DNA of 64,000 bases, from assembly GCF_900101605.1 (NCBI RefSeq), contig NZ_FMUR01000008.1, positions 62,001 through 126,000 of the forward strand, read 5' to 3'. How positions within the stretch are numbered: the stretch's first letter is position 1; each line of letters opens with the position of its first letter. The notes below the pieces were generated by a model. The model saw nothing but the letters and a program-made list of their open reading frames with translations. It was not told the DNA's origin and did no database searches. The translations under genes and the position numbers were made by a program. Positions 16,163 to 23,413 of the stretch are shown here, piece after piece. The stretch is from Butyrivibrio hungatei. Its GTDB lineage: Bacteria; Bacillota; Clostridia; Lachnospirales; Lachnospiraceae.

Positions 16163-16190
16163 GACCACTAACCCCGTCCCCAAGAGACCA
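16163..16190 (-). repeat. dispersed GGTCTC...GACCA repeat, copy 3
   Basis: GACCACTAACCCCGTCCCC followed by AAGAGACCA, identical over 28 bases to the copy at 17953-17980. It begins two bases after the stop codon of the racemase gene as read on the minus strand. Confidence 0.8.
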
Positions 16191-16192
16191 CT

Positions 16193-16882
16193 TCACGCAA
16201 GCGCGAGCCTTGCAGCCTCGGTTGCATGAATGATTGTCGTATCATATGTCGGAAGAACACTGTCCTCCTCTTTGATCAGCATACCGATCTCGGTGCAGCC
16301 AAGGATAACGCCCTCTGCGCCGCGATCCTTCATATATGAAATAATCCTCTGATATTCCTTACGCGAAGAATCAAACACTTTTCCAAGACAAAGTTCATCA
16401 AAAATAACACTGTTTACAAGCTCGATATCTTCTTCATCGGGAATCATTATCTCAAGTCCCGCTTTAACAAGTCTATCCTTAATAAAATCCTGCGTCATTG
16501 TAAACTTAGTTCCAAGAAGCGCAATCTTCTTGTGCCCGTCGCGCTTTATAGCATCGGCGGTGGCATCGGAAATATGAAGAATAGGGACATTTATCTTTTC
16601 CTCAATCTGCGGAACAAGCTTGTGCATTGTATTGGTAGCGATCACGATAAAATCAGCCCCCGCCTTCTCAAGCCTCACTGCCGCATCGGTAAGAATCTGC
16701 GCATTGCCGTCCCAGTTGCCCTTACTCATATTTTCCTCAAGCTCGGCAAAATCAACGTTGTACATCATGATCTTGGAACTGTGGAATCCGCCAAGTTTCG
16801 CCACCGTTTCCTTATTAAGAATCTCATAATAAGTAATCGTGCTCTCCCAGCTCATTCCTCCGATAAGTCCTATAGTCTTCAT
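16193..16882 (-). CDS. aspartate/glutamate racemase family protein, YgeA type
   Basis: A 229-residue PLP-independent racemase. It follows E. coli YgeA closely over its whole length: MKTIGLIGGMSWESTITYY, IATNTMHK, LGTKFTMTQDF and ILGCTEIGML. In the YgeA branch the first active-site Cys is Thr (TNTMH) and the second is kept (GCTE), as here. YgeA is a broad-specificity amino-acid racemase acting on homoserine among others, so production of D-amino acids is likely. GGAGGGAAAGCG precedes the ATG. The protein is cytoplasmic. Confidence 0.88.
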   Translation of the reverse strand: MKTIGLIGGMSWESTITYYEILNKETVAKLGGFHSSKIMMYNVDFAELEENMSKGNWDGNAQILTDAAVRLEKAGADFIVIATNTMHKLVPQIEEKINVPILHISDATADAIKRDGHKKIALLGTKFTMTQDFIKDRLVKAGLEIMIPDEEDIELVNSVIFDELCLGKVFDSSRKEYQRIISYMKDRGAEGVILGCTEIGMLIKEEDSVLPTYDTTIIHATEAARLALA

Positions 16883-16929
16883 ACGCTTTCCCTCCGATGT
16901 CTATATTTAAAAAATTCATTTAAAACATT

Positions 16930-17793
16930 TTATGTCACTTGCTCCGTCCCCTTGACATCTTCTACAAATACTCCTGTCAATCTCGGCACATTGAATCTGC
17001 TTGTGAAAAGCTCGCACTTACACAGGAATGAGAAAAAGATATGTCTTCCCTGCCCGCACATAGATTCATAATTTCCAAGTCCTTTTGCAAGAATTATATC
17101 CGTGCTGTCTATAGCCTTTCTGGCATCATCAGACAACATTTTATAAATTGTTCCCGCCGCGGAATTACCATTTGAAATAAGCCTGTATTTTTTACCGAGC
17201 CCTACATATTCGGCATCTTCAAGCGTAACATCATTGAGCACATCCGCGCCTCTTACCATCACTGAGATTTCTAGCTGAGGATATCTTTTGCCAAGCTGCT
17301 CAAGAAACAGCTTATCCAGCACGATCTCTCCGCAATTATCAGCAACCAAAAGGAACTTCTTTGCAGTCTTACACTGTGCAAAAAGCGACTTGATATCAGC
17401 CTCATCCTCACTTCTCATCTTCGGATCATCGAACAAAGCAAGAAATGTATTCTCATCAACATTGTTCATCGCACCAAAGTCTATATAATTTCCGATTCTC
17501 GCAAAAACGAGCGCCTTAAAAAGCGGATCTTCCGAGCTCTCTATCTTCTTTCTAAGGTCATCTTCCATGGACATCACAAGGTCGTTGTACTTTCTCTTTA
17601 CATCTTTGTAAGATGCCCTTTTGCCGAAACGAGCTTCATAAGATTTATTGATCTTATATACCAGGTAAGGGGAAGTATCATCTATATCCCTGCCCTCTAT
17701 TATCGCCTTCACCTCAGCAAGATATTCCTCATCATCCGTAAGATTCTTTTGCTGATTAAAAAGACATTTCGCACAACTTTCAGTAACTCGCAT
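16930..17793 (-). CDS. DUF89 / ARMT1-like phosphatase family protein with a repeat-encoded tail
   Basis: A 287-residue protein of the DUF89 damage-control phosphatase family. It has the N-terminal CAKC pair, LLVADNCGEIVLDKL (the DN-GE metal motif), the RGxxVLNDVT region and AKGLGNYESMCG. Characterised relatives are metal-dependent phosphatases acting on damaged or excess sugar phosphates. The last nine residues, DVKGTEQVT, are encoded by a dispersed repeat (16933-16957) whose other copies are intergenic, so the natural C-terminus was probably replaced or extended. GAGGAG precedes the ATG. Confidence 0.8.
   Translation of the reverse strand: MRVTESCAKCLFNQQKNLTDDEEYLAEVKAIIEGRDIDDTSPYLVYKINKSYEARFGKRASYKDVKRKYNDLVMSMEDDLRKKIESSEDPLFKALVFARIGNYIDFGAMNNVDENTFLALFDDPKMRSEDEADIKSLFAQCKTAKKFLLVADNCGEIVLDKLFLEQLGKRYPQLEISVMVRGADVLNDVTLEDAEYVGLGKKYRLISNGNSAAGTIYKMLSDDARKAIDSTDIILAKGLGNYESMCGQGRHIFFSFLCKCELFTSRFNVPRLTGVFVEDVKGTEQVT
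16933..16957. repeat. TGTCAC...CCGTCCCC...TGACA repeat inside a gene end
   Basis: TGTCACTTGCTCCGTCCCC followed by TTGACA. It is nearly identical to 17860-17882 and related to the two copies at 17898 and 17927. Read on the minus strand it encodes the C-terminus and almost reaches the stop codon of the DUF89 gene. Confidence 0.8.
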
Positions 17794-17813
17794 TCAAATC
17801 TCCTCTTCACTCA

Positions 17814-17859
17814 TAGCGCTGCTATTATCAAATACCTCAACCTTTTTACAAAGCATAAA
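17814..17859. repeat. 46-base repeat shared with 48839-48887
   Basis: TAGCGCTGCTATTATCAAA, TACCTCAACCTTTTTACAAA, then GCATAAA. The copy at 48839 differs at about ten positions. Here it lies just upstream of the DUF89 gene; there it lies upstream of an Rpn-nuclease fragment. Confidence 0.65.
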
Positions 17860-17980
17860 GTCACTTGCTCCGTCCCCGTGACATGCTCGCCAAAAGATGT
17901 CACCTGAACCGTCCCCGTGTCACCTCTGTCACCTGAACCGTCCCCGTGTCACGACCACTAACCCCGTCCCCAAGAGACCA
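17860..17980. repeat. cluster of four GTCCCC-type palindromic repeats
   Basis: Four elements stand almost end to end: GTCACTTGCTCCGTCCCC-GTGAC at 17860-17882; TGTCACCTGAACCGTCCCC-GTGTCAC at 17898-17923; an identical copy at 17927-17952; and GACCACTAACCCCGTCCCC-AAGAGACCA at 17953-17980. The first three have inverted ends GTGAC or TGTCAC. The shared CCGTCCCC core links them with the GACCA family. Confidence 0.85.
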
Positions 17981-17984
17981 TGGT

Positions 17985-18545
17985 TTAGAGCTTTTTGTAC
18001 ATTGTTATCTCATCAATACTCTTGCCGCAATCAAGCCTAAAAGCATCGGGAAGTCGTCCCCATTCGGTAAAGCCCATCTTCTCATATAAAGAGCGCGCAG
18101 GTTCATTGTCGGAAAGAACACCAAGTTCCATAAGCTCATAGCCCGATTCCTTGGCAAATTCAATCGCGCGGTTCACAAGTATATTTCCAAGCCCCAGTCC
18201 GCGGTATTCTTTTCTGATACCGATTCCCATGCTGCAGCGATGGGCCATTTTCCTGTGAATCGCTCCGCTACTGTAAACCGCAACATTTCCGATTATCTTA
18301 TCCCCATCAAAAACAGAGATCATGGCCTGGCGCTCGTCATCCGCAAGCCTCTTAAGTCTGGCTTTCTCAGCTTCTACTCCCGCTTCGTCACGCTTAACTT
18401 CATCGCCGTATCTAGTCATAAAATGTGTATCACTGGAAACCTGATACATTAAATCCAAGTATTCCACAGCATTATTAGGCCCTATTGATGTCATCTTGTA
18501 TTCTTTGCCATTCTTGCAAATGATTTTCTCAGGTTCCATGTACAT
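17985..18545 (-). CDS. GNAT family N-acetyltransferase (RimI/RimJ-like)
   Basis: A 186-residue acetyltransferase. The acetyl-CoA motif is IRKEYRGLGLGNILVNRAIE and the C-terminus has NEPARSLYEKMGFTEWGRLP. The group resembles ribosomal-protein or small-amine acetyltransferases; the target is unknown. AGAGGTATTAAAA stands 8 bases before the first of two possible ATG codons. It sits between the permease gene upstream and the repeat cluster downstream, all on the minus strand. Confidence 0.9.
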   Translation of the reverse strand: MYMEPEKIICKNGKEYKMTSIGPNNAVEYLDLMYQVSSDTHFMTRYGDEVKRDEAGVEAEKARLKRLADDERQAMISVFDGDKIIGNVAVYSSGAIHRKMAHRCSMGIGIRKEYRGLGLGNILVNRAIEFAKESGYELMELGVLSDNEPARSLYEKMGFTEWGRLPDAFRLDCGKSIDEITMYKKL

Positions 18546-18609
18546 TTTTAATACCTCTTTTCTTTATTAAATTTTTCAAAAAGCTGAATCAGATCAGTCT
18601 TTCTTATTC

Positions 18610-19776
18610 CTATTTCAAAAAGGAAAGACTATTCATTACATACCTTCCTGCGCCTGAAGAAATTCCCATTCGCGCAAAAGAAAGTGCCGCCAGAAACAGC
18701 AGGTTATATCCCGTAAATACAAGAATATACTTATTCTTGTTCGCATCTTTGGTATTGCAATAAAGCTTAAAAGAGATAAGACTCGCCATAGAAGCGATCA
18801 ACGTTCCGAGTCCTCCGAAATTCGTTCCGACGATCAGCTTGTCGTAACTTCCCGTAAAGCCGGACAAAAGGATCGCCGCAGGAACATTACTTATCACCTG
18901 ACTGAGCGCAACGGAAAGCACAACTTCATTTCCGTTAACAGCAGATAAAAGAGCATTTGAAAAAGCCGGAATCCTCTTCATGTTTCCGATAAAAACGAAT
19001 AGAAAAACAAATGTAAAAAGAAGTGAATAATCAGGTTTCTTTACTGTCTCTCTGTCAAACAAAAGAACAAGCGCCAGCACCGCCGCGAAAGCAATCTGAT
19101 ATTGAAGTACCCTTACCACAACAAGAATCGCAAGTATGAAAGTAAGTGCATATATAAAGATAAGTCTCTTTTCCCTAGCAGTTCTTACATAGCTTGCCTT
19201 CGCGCTCTTCTCTATTTCGCCCCCGTCAGTTCTTACAAATATCACTATGGCAAGAAGAACAAACGCAAATACAGAGTAAGGAAGCATACATTCCAAAAAC
19301 TGCATCGGCGACATTCCCGCTTTGGAATAAAGGTACAGATTCTGCGGATTTCCTATCGGAAGAAGCATACTTCCAAGATTTGCGGCTATAGTCTCAAGAA
19401 CCACGGTAAGTATGAGCATATCACCGCGTCCTGCGATCTCGAGAGCTATTATCGTAAAAGGCACAAATGTTATAAGCGCCACGTCATTTGTAATTACCAT
19501 TGCTGAGAAAAAAGAAAGAGCAACAAGCACACCTATCATCTCTCTTGTATCCTTTGCTCTGCAAACAAGATACTCTCCTGCCTGCTTAAAAAGCCCGAGC
19601 TTTTGGAGCCCCGCCATTGTGAGCATTAACATAAAGAGAATACTCAGCGTCCTAAAATCAATATACCCGATATACTCTACATCCGGGCGGACAACAAAAC
19701 TTGAAACAAGCGCCACTACAAAAGAAATCACGAGCACGATCTCTTTCTTAATAAACTCACAAACTTTATGCGACAT
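18610..19776 (-). CDS. SLC13/ArsB-type anion permease
   Basis: A 388-residue integral membrane protein with about ten hydrophobic segments. The two inverted halves of the ion-transporter fold show as TNDVALITFVPF plus LLPIGNPQNLYLYSK, and SNVPAAILLSGF plus GTNFGGLGTLIASM. These are the paired hairpin tips of the DASS/citrate-transporter group (YbiR-like). Substrates in the group are carboxylates, arsenite or sulfate; the one here is unknown. The ATG at 19776 after GGAG is preferred over an in-frame TTG two codons earlier. It is divergent from the lipoprotein gene at 19983. Confidence 0.85.
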   Translation of the reverse strand: MSHKVCEFIKKEIVLVISFVVALVSSFVVRPDVEYIGYIDFRTLSILFMLMLTMAGLQKLGLFKQAGEYLVCRAKDTREMIGVLVALSFFSAMVITNDVALITFVPFTIIALEIAGRGDMLILTVVLETIAANLGSMLLPIGNPQNLYLYSKAGMSPMQFLECMLPYSVFAFVLLAIVIFVRTDGGEIEKSAKASYVRTAREKRLIFIYALTFILAILVVVRVLQYQIAFAAVLALVLLFDRETVKKPDYSLLFTFVFLFVFIGNMKRIPAFSNALLSAVNGNEVVLSVALSQVISNVPAAILLSGFTGSYDKLIVGTNFGGLGTLIASMASLISFKLYCNTKDANKNKYILVFTGYNLLFLAALSFARMGISSGAGRYVMNSLSFLK

Positions 19777-19804
19777 TTCCAATCTCCAAATAAATAAAAA
19801 TAAG

Positions 19805-19830
19805 TAGCGAAAAAACCTGTTTTTTCGCTA
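19805..19830. promoter_or_regulatory. perfect inverted repeat between divergent genes
   Basis: TAGCGAAAAAA pairs with TTTTTTCGCTA with a 4-base loop. It stands just upstream of the permease start and about 90 bases before the plus-strand promoter at 19918. It could be an operator or a leader hairpin. Confidence 0.4.
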
Positions 19831-19917
19831 ATCAGACAATTATAGGTCAAAACCTCCACGTATGCAAGATTTCTATATGCCCCGCTCTTTTATTTCTCAT
19901 TTTTCAATGACAAATGC

Positions 19918-19945
19918 TTGATAAAATAAAATGTTGTGGTAAAAT
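19918..19945 (+). promoter_or_regulatory. sigma-A type promoter of the first twin lipoprotein
   Basis: TTGATA, 16 bases, TAAAAT. The twin gene has the same arrangement at 20713-20740, and the sequence after the -10 (TTAAGAAAGA) is also shared, which supports both. Confidence 0.65.
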
Positions 19946-19982
19946 TAAGAAAGAATTAATGTTTTTGAGGAGAGAGGTTTTT

Positions 19983-20618
19983 ATGAAGAAAAGAATAATT
20001 GGTGTGCTACTCAGCATGTGCATTGGAGTTATGGCAATGGGATGTTCTCTTGACGATCTGAAAGCTCTGAAAGATATAGAAGATGTTAACGAGCTTGAAA
20101 TAGAAACAGTCGACGGATCCGATGTAACCGGACCTACCGATGTGCAGACAGAAGACGGCGAGTCTGTATCTGTTGCTCAGGAAAGCAACGGAGAAGATCC
20201 CTTCGCAGACAGCGAACTTGTTAAATCCGGAAGTGCAACTCCCGTAACTGAAGATGGTTTCTATAATGCCACTCTTCTTTCATCCGGTCAGAACCGTGCG
20301 GGAAATCCCAACGAAGACGGGGATGTTTCATGTATCGCTTACGAAACGGCACTTACAAACAGTGAATTACTTATGAAAGGCGTATACGGCTATACCAGCG
20401 TCGAAGACGGAGAAATGGAATCGAACTCAAATGACGATTCATACTCTTTCAAGATAGATGCTAACACAAAATTCACTATGGTCGGTGGAACCAACGGCCC
20501 CGAGGAAGTTCCTCTGGACAGTTTCAAACAGATTCTTTCAAGCTGTGCCGATTCAGAGCTCATTTTGAAGATAACTGTTGAAGGTGGCGTTGCTAAATCG
20601 GTTTCAATCTGGTCATAA
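19983..20618 (+). CDS. lipoprotein, first of a tandem paralogous pair
   Basis: A 211-residue lipoprotein. The signal peptide ends in VMAMGC (Cys21). An acidic linker rich in Asp, Glu, Ser and Thr follows to about residue 85, then a compact domain to the end. The domain shows DGFYNATLLSSGQN, TKFTMVGGTNGPEEVPLD and ADSELILKITVEGGVAKSVS. The next gene encodes a close relative (shared segments DADSELxLxITVE, GVA, GGxxGPE). No family was recognised. It is expected on the outer face of the membrane. The frame extends upstream, but GAGGAGAGAGG marks 19983 as the start. It has its own promoter and a terminator at 20636. Confidence 0.8.
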   Translation: MKKRIIGVLLSMCIGVMAMGCSLDDLKALKDIEDVNELEIETVDGSDVTGPTDVQTEDGESVSVAQESNGEDPFADSELVKSGSATPVTEDGFYNATLLSSGQNRAGNPNEDGDVSCIAYETALTNSELLMKGVYGYTSVEDGEMESNSNDDSYSFKIDANTKFTMVGGTNGPEEVPLDSFKQILSSCADSELILKITVEGGVAKSVSIWS

Positions 20619-20635
20619 TAATATCGATAATTTAG

Positions 20636-20678
20636 AATCCTTATGGGCATTTATTTGTTCATAAGGATTTTTTTTACA
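20636..20678 (+). terminator. terminator of the first twin lipoprotein gene
   Basis: AATCCTTATG pairs with CATAAGGATT across a 14-base loop and is followed by a run of eight T. Confidence 0.85.
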
Positions 20679-20712
20679 TAATTTTAGCTAAAAAAGTCCT
20701 CCCCTCTATCTG

Positions 20713-20740
20713 TTGATTTTTAAAAATCCGGTGATAAAAT
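20713..20740 (+). promoter_or_regulatory. sigma-A type promoter of the second twin lipoprotein
   Basis: TTGATT, 16 bases, TAAAAT, followed by TTAAGAAAGATTTAAT as in the first twin. The whole leader up to GAGGAG is duplicated. Confidence 0.65.
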
Positions 20741-20774
20741 TAAGAAAGATTTAATAATTGAGGAGAAAAATATT

Positions 20775-21380
20775 ATGAAGAAAAGAGTAGTGATCATGCT
20801 GTTTTGCATGTGCATTGGAGCATTTTCAGCAGGCTGCTCGTCAGATGTTTTCGATCAGGTTACAGAAGAAGTTACAGGGCTCATAGATGGATCAAATTCA
20901 GATGATGAGGAAGTTGAAGACATTGAAGTAAAAGAAGAATCCGAGGAAACTTCCGAAGAAGATTCGCCAAAAGTTGAAGGAAAACTTGAGAAAGATGCAA
21001 TTGAAACAATTACCGACGGAATTTATTCCTCATATCTCATCGCATCAAAGAAAGATGAGGCCGGTGTTCCTGATGAGACAGGCGCTCAGCAAAAAATAGT
21101 TTACGCATCAGAACTTTCAGATGATGTATTCTGTATCGCAGGTAGCTACGGTTACCGCCAAAATGCATCACAGGATGTTATTTCCGTTTCAGAAGATGGT
21201 ATATTTTCTTTCGCTGTCGATAAAAATACAAACTACGAGCTCCAAGGCGGAGATGGCGGACCGGAAGTACAGACGGCCGATGAATTCAAGAAGCAACTCG
21301 CCGATCTTGCAGATTCAGAACTTTACTTAGAGATCACGGTTGAGAACGGCGTTGCAACAAATATAGCAATTAGCATATGA
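20775..21380 (+). CDS. lipoprotein, second of a tandem paralogous pair
   Basis: A 201-residue lipoprotein with signal peptide ending FSAGC (Cys21), a strongly acidic linker (about 35-75) and a C-terminal domain like that of the preceding protein: TDGIYSSYLIASKKDEAG, TNYELQGGDGGPEVQTAD and LADSELYLEITVENGVATN. Promoter, leader and Shine-Dalgarno site copy those of the first gene, so the pair arose by tandem duplication and then diverged. The function is unknown. Each gene has its own terminator, so the two are expressed separately. Confidence 0.8.
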   Translation: MKKRVVIMLFCMCIGAFSAGCSSDVFDQVTEEVTGLIDGSNSDDEEVEDIEVKEESEETSEEDSPKVEGKLEKDAIETITDGIYSSYLIASKKDEAGVPDETGAQQKIVYASELSDDVFCIAGSYGYRQNASQDVISVSEDGIFSFAVDKNTNYELQGGDGGPEVQTADEFKKQLADLADSELYLEITVENGVATNIAISI

Positions 21381-21404
21381 CCCTAAAATAAAAATGTACA
21401 ATTA

Positions 21405-21437
21405 AAACCCTACAAGTGATCGGCTTGTAGGGTTTAT
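21405..21437 (+). terminator. terminator of the second twin lipoprotein gene
   Basis: AAACCCTACAAG pairs with CTTGTAGGGTTT across an 8-base loop. The following sequence is T-rich only in part (ATTGTTTAT). Confidence 0.7.
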
Positions 21438-21445
21438 TGTTTATC

Positions 21446-21579
21446 CAATAGGAAATCCGGAGAAATTTCCTATTGAATAAAACTGTTTTAAATTAGGGTA
21501 AGTAAGATAAATAGTGTCTTCGCTGTATTCGCAAAGACAAATATGTACAATTAAGAACACTCGTACAAATTGTACATAT
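21446..21579. repeat. two perfect hairpins in the convergent intergenic space
   Basis: CAATAGGAAA/TTTCCTATTG at 21446-21475 and ATATGTACAATT/AATTGTACATAT at 21541-21579. Neither is followed by a T-run. They lie between convergent lipoprotein genes and may stabilise 3' ends. Confidence 0.55.
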
Positions 21580-21611
21580 CTGTCCTCACGATTACAGTGC
21601 TTTTTATGTCA

Positions 21612-22691
21612 TTATCTTTTCAGTCTGTAAACTGTTATGTCGCTTGTAAGATCTGACGGATCGTAAGGAATTGTTCCTTCTTCGTCAAGGAACAGATTTT
21701 CCTCAGATGTCTCAAAAATAACATTAGTCCCCTTCTTGATCTTAAAGTCTCCCGCTTTCTTTGTTTCGGTTCCGATTCCGTATACAAAATGTATATTTCT
21801 GGAATCCTCATCGGAAGCGGCAAGATCTTCATCAAGAACATTCTTCAAAGCTGCATACATTTCCGGCATATCAGTTCCAAGTTTCACTTCATAAAAACGA
21901 GTATCAATAACTCCTCCCAAAATGTTTGTGGAAGTGATCGCTGCTCTTTTAAGCACCTTGGTTTCCTCATCAAAGACCATTCCCCATTTTGTGGTCTTCA
22001 CCTGAGAATCTTTGTTATCAAGCGCGTCCTCATTGGCAAAATCTATAATTCTCTCTATTTCAAAATACACTTCTCCATTTCCCTTAAGACAACGCCCGCT
22101 TGGTATCCCATCGTTCTTCGGATAGACATTTTCTGCAACATTCGCGATTCTTCCATCCGGCGAAGAATAGAGCTCAATCATTATTCCGGTCTCTTCCTTG
22201 TTATCGGAATTCATGTAATTCGGACGACTCACCGCCCTTACATTATCCTTTATGATAAAAGAATCCCCCGGCTCATTTTTGTTTGCACTGTACTCTTTTG
22301 AATACCAATAATTGTTGGTGTAAAGAGGCTTTGTGGCTCCATCCTCATAACTGGAGCTCACAATCTCAATACTATCATACTGCTCAATGAGCTTTTCTAC
22401 ATCGTTTGCTCCCCAAAACTCCTCTGCTTTCAGATCTGCGGGAGTCATCCCCTCTACTCCCAGAAAGCTGTCGGTAGTTATTACATCCGATGCATTATCA
22501 TCTATGCCACCATCATTCCCCTCCATTGAATAATCGCCTGCATCAACAATCTTATTATTTATCGCCTCGTCTGCCCCCCGAGGCATATTACCATCTAATG
22601 AGCAACCTACAAAAAGTACGGCAGGTATCATTAGTAAAAAAAATAAATTACCGGCTATGGCTTCCGTATTTCCCAATTTCATAGAAGTCAT
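21612..22691 (-). CDS. lipoprotein of unknown function
   Basis: A 359-residue protein with a hydrophobic N-terminus ending VLFVGC (Cys30), then an acidic linker (about 35-80) and a folded domain to the end. The domain includes WGANDVEKLIEQYDSIEIVS and TKTKWGMVFDEETKVLKRAA-like strands. No family was recognised. The ATG overlaps the stop of the upstream lipoprotein gene as ATGA, so the two form a coupled operon; a second ATG three codons later is also possible. Expected location is the outer face of the cytoplasmic membrane. Confidence 0.75.
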   Translation of the reverse strand: MTSMKLGNTEAIAGNLFFLLMIPAVLFVGCSLDGNMPRGADEAINNKIVDAGDYSMEGNDGGIDDNASDVITTDSFLGVEGMTPADLKAEEFWGANDVEKLIEQYDSIEIVSSSYEDGATKPLYTNNYWYSKEYSANKNEPGDSFIIKDNVRAVSRPNYMNSDNKEETGIMIELYSSPDGRIANVAENVYPKNDGIPSGRCLKGNGEVYFEIERIIDFANEDALDNKDSQVKTTKWGMVFDEETKVLKRAAITSTNILGGVIDTRFYEVKLGTDMPEMYAALKNVLDEDLAASDEDSRNIHFVYGIGTETKKAGDFKIKKGTNVIFETSEENLFLDEEGTIPYDPSDLTSDITVYRLKR

Positions 22692-23197
22692 CCCTCGCCT
22701 TTCTCATTGCAGATAAGTACCGAATCTGCTGCGTTCTGCGTGTCCCCACACGCCATTTCAATGCTCTTAACATCATCTCCAAATGACAATTTGTAATAGT
22801 AATCCCCATCATCATTCTTTTTGCAAAAAGAAATGGTACTCTGGGTATACTCAACGACATCTTTGTCTGTCATTATGTCGCCACCTGAAATAGCTACCAC
22901 CCATGATGCTCCCGGTAAAACATAATCTGTATTATTTGCCCTTTCGATCATGACTGCTGCCCCCCGTCTTGAATCAAATATCCATGAGCCCTCAAATTTC
23001 TCGAATACTGTTTCAAGATCGTCTGCAATCTTATCGCTCTTAATTGCTTTACCGTTTTCATCTACTACTACAGGTTTATCTTCAACAATAGGATTGATTT
23101 CAACATCGTTAACGCTTAACTGTTTCTCCGATCCGCATCCCACACATCCGGATGCAACGACCAGGCACATTACCATAACTAATAGGCTTCTTCTCAT
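22688..23197 (-). CDS. small lipoprotein of unknown function
   Basis: A 169-residue protein with signal peptide and lipobox VVASGC (Cys18; a second Cys at 21). The mature part has an acidic stretch and a C-terminal domain with GSWIFDSRRGAAVMIERAN, ISGGDIMTDKDVV and YYYKLSFGDDVKSIEM. It is not recognised. AAGAGGAGTTAATT precedes the ATG. The next gene starts within its stop codon, so both lipoproteins are probably made together and may interact. Confidence 0.75.
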   Translation of the reverse strand: MRRSLLVMVMCLVVASGCVGCGSEKQLSVNDVEINPIVEDKPVVVDENGKAIKSDKIADDLETVFEKFEGSWIFDSRRGAAVMIERANNTDYVLPGASWVVAISGGDIMTDKDVVEYTQSTISFCKKNDDGDYYYKLSFGDDVKSIEMACGDTQNAADSVLICNEKGEG

Positions 23198-23340
23198 AAT
23201 TAACTCCTCTTTTATAAAAACTAGCTTAACATTTTCTTACAAGTATTCAGCCTCTGTAGTTATTATTATAGAGCAGAGTCCCGACTTTTGCAACACAAAA
23301 GTTAAATTTGTTGTAATTATTTGTTATAAACAAATTCACA

Positions 23341-23395
23341 AAAGAAAACTCCTCTATTCCTCAGCCCCGTTAAAGAGCTTATGAATAAAGGAGTT
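23341..23395 (-). terminator. terminator of the glutamate synthase operon
   Basis: AACTCCT (23347-23353) pairs with AGGAGTT (23389-23395), extended by an ATTC/GAAT pairing, with TTCTTTT downstream on the minus strand. It follows the gltD stop by about 20 bases. Confidence 0.65.
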
Positions 23396-23413
23396 CATCC
23401 TATAATGTCAACT

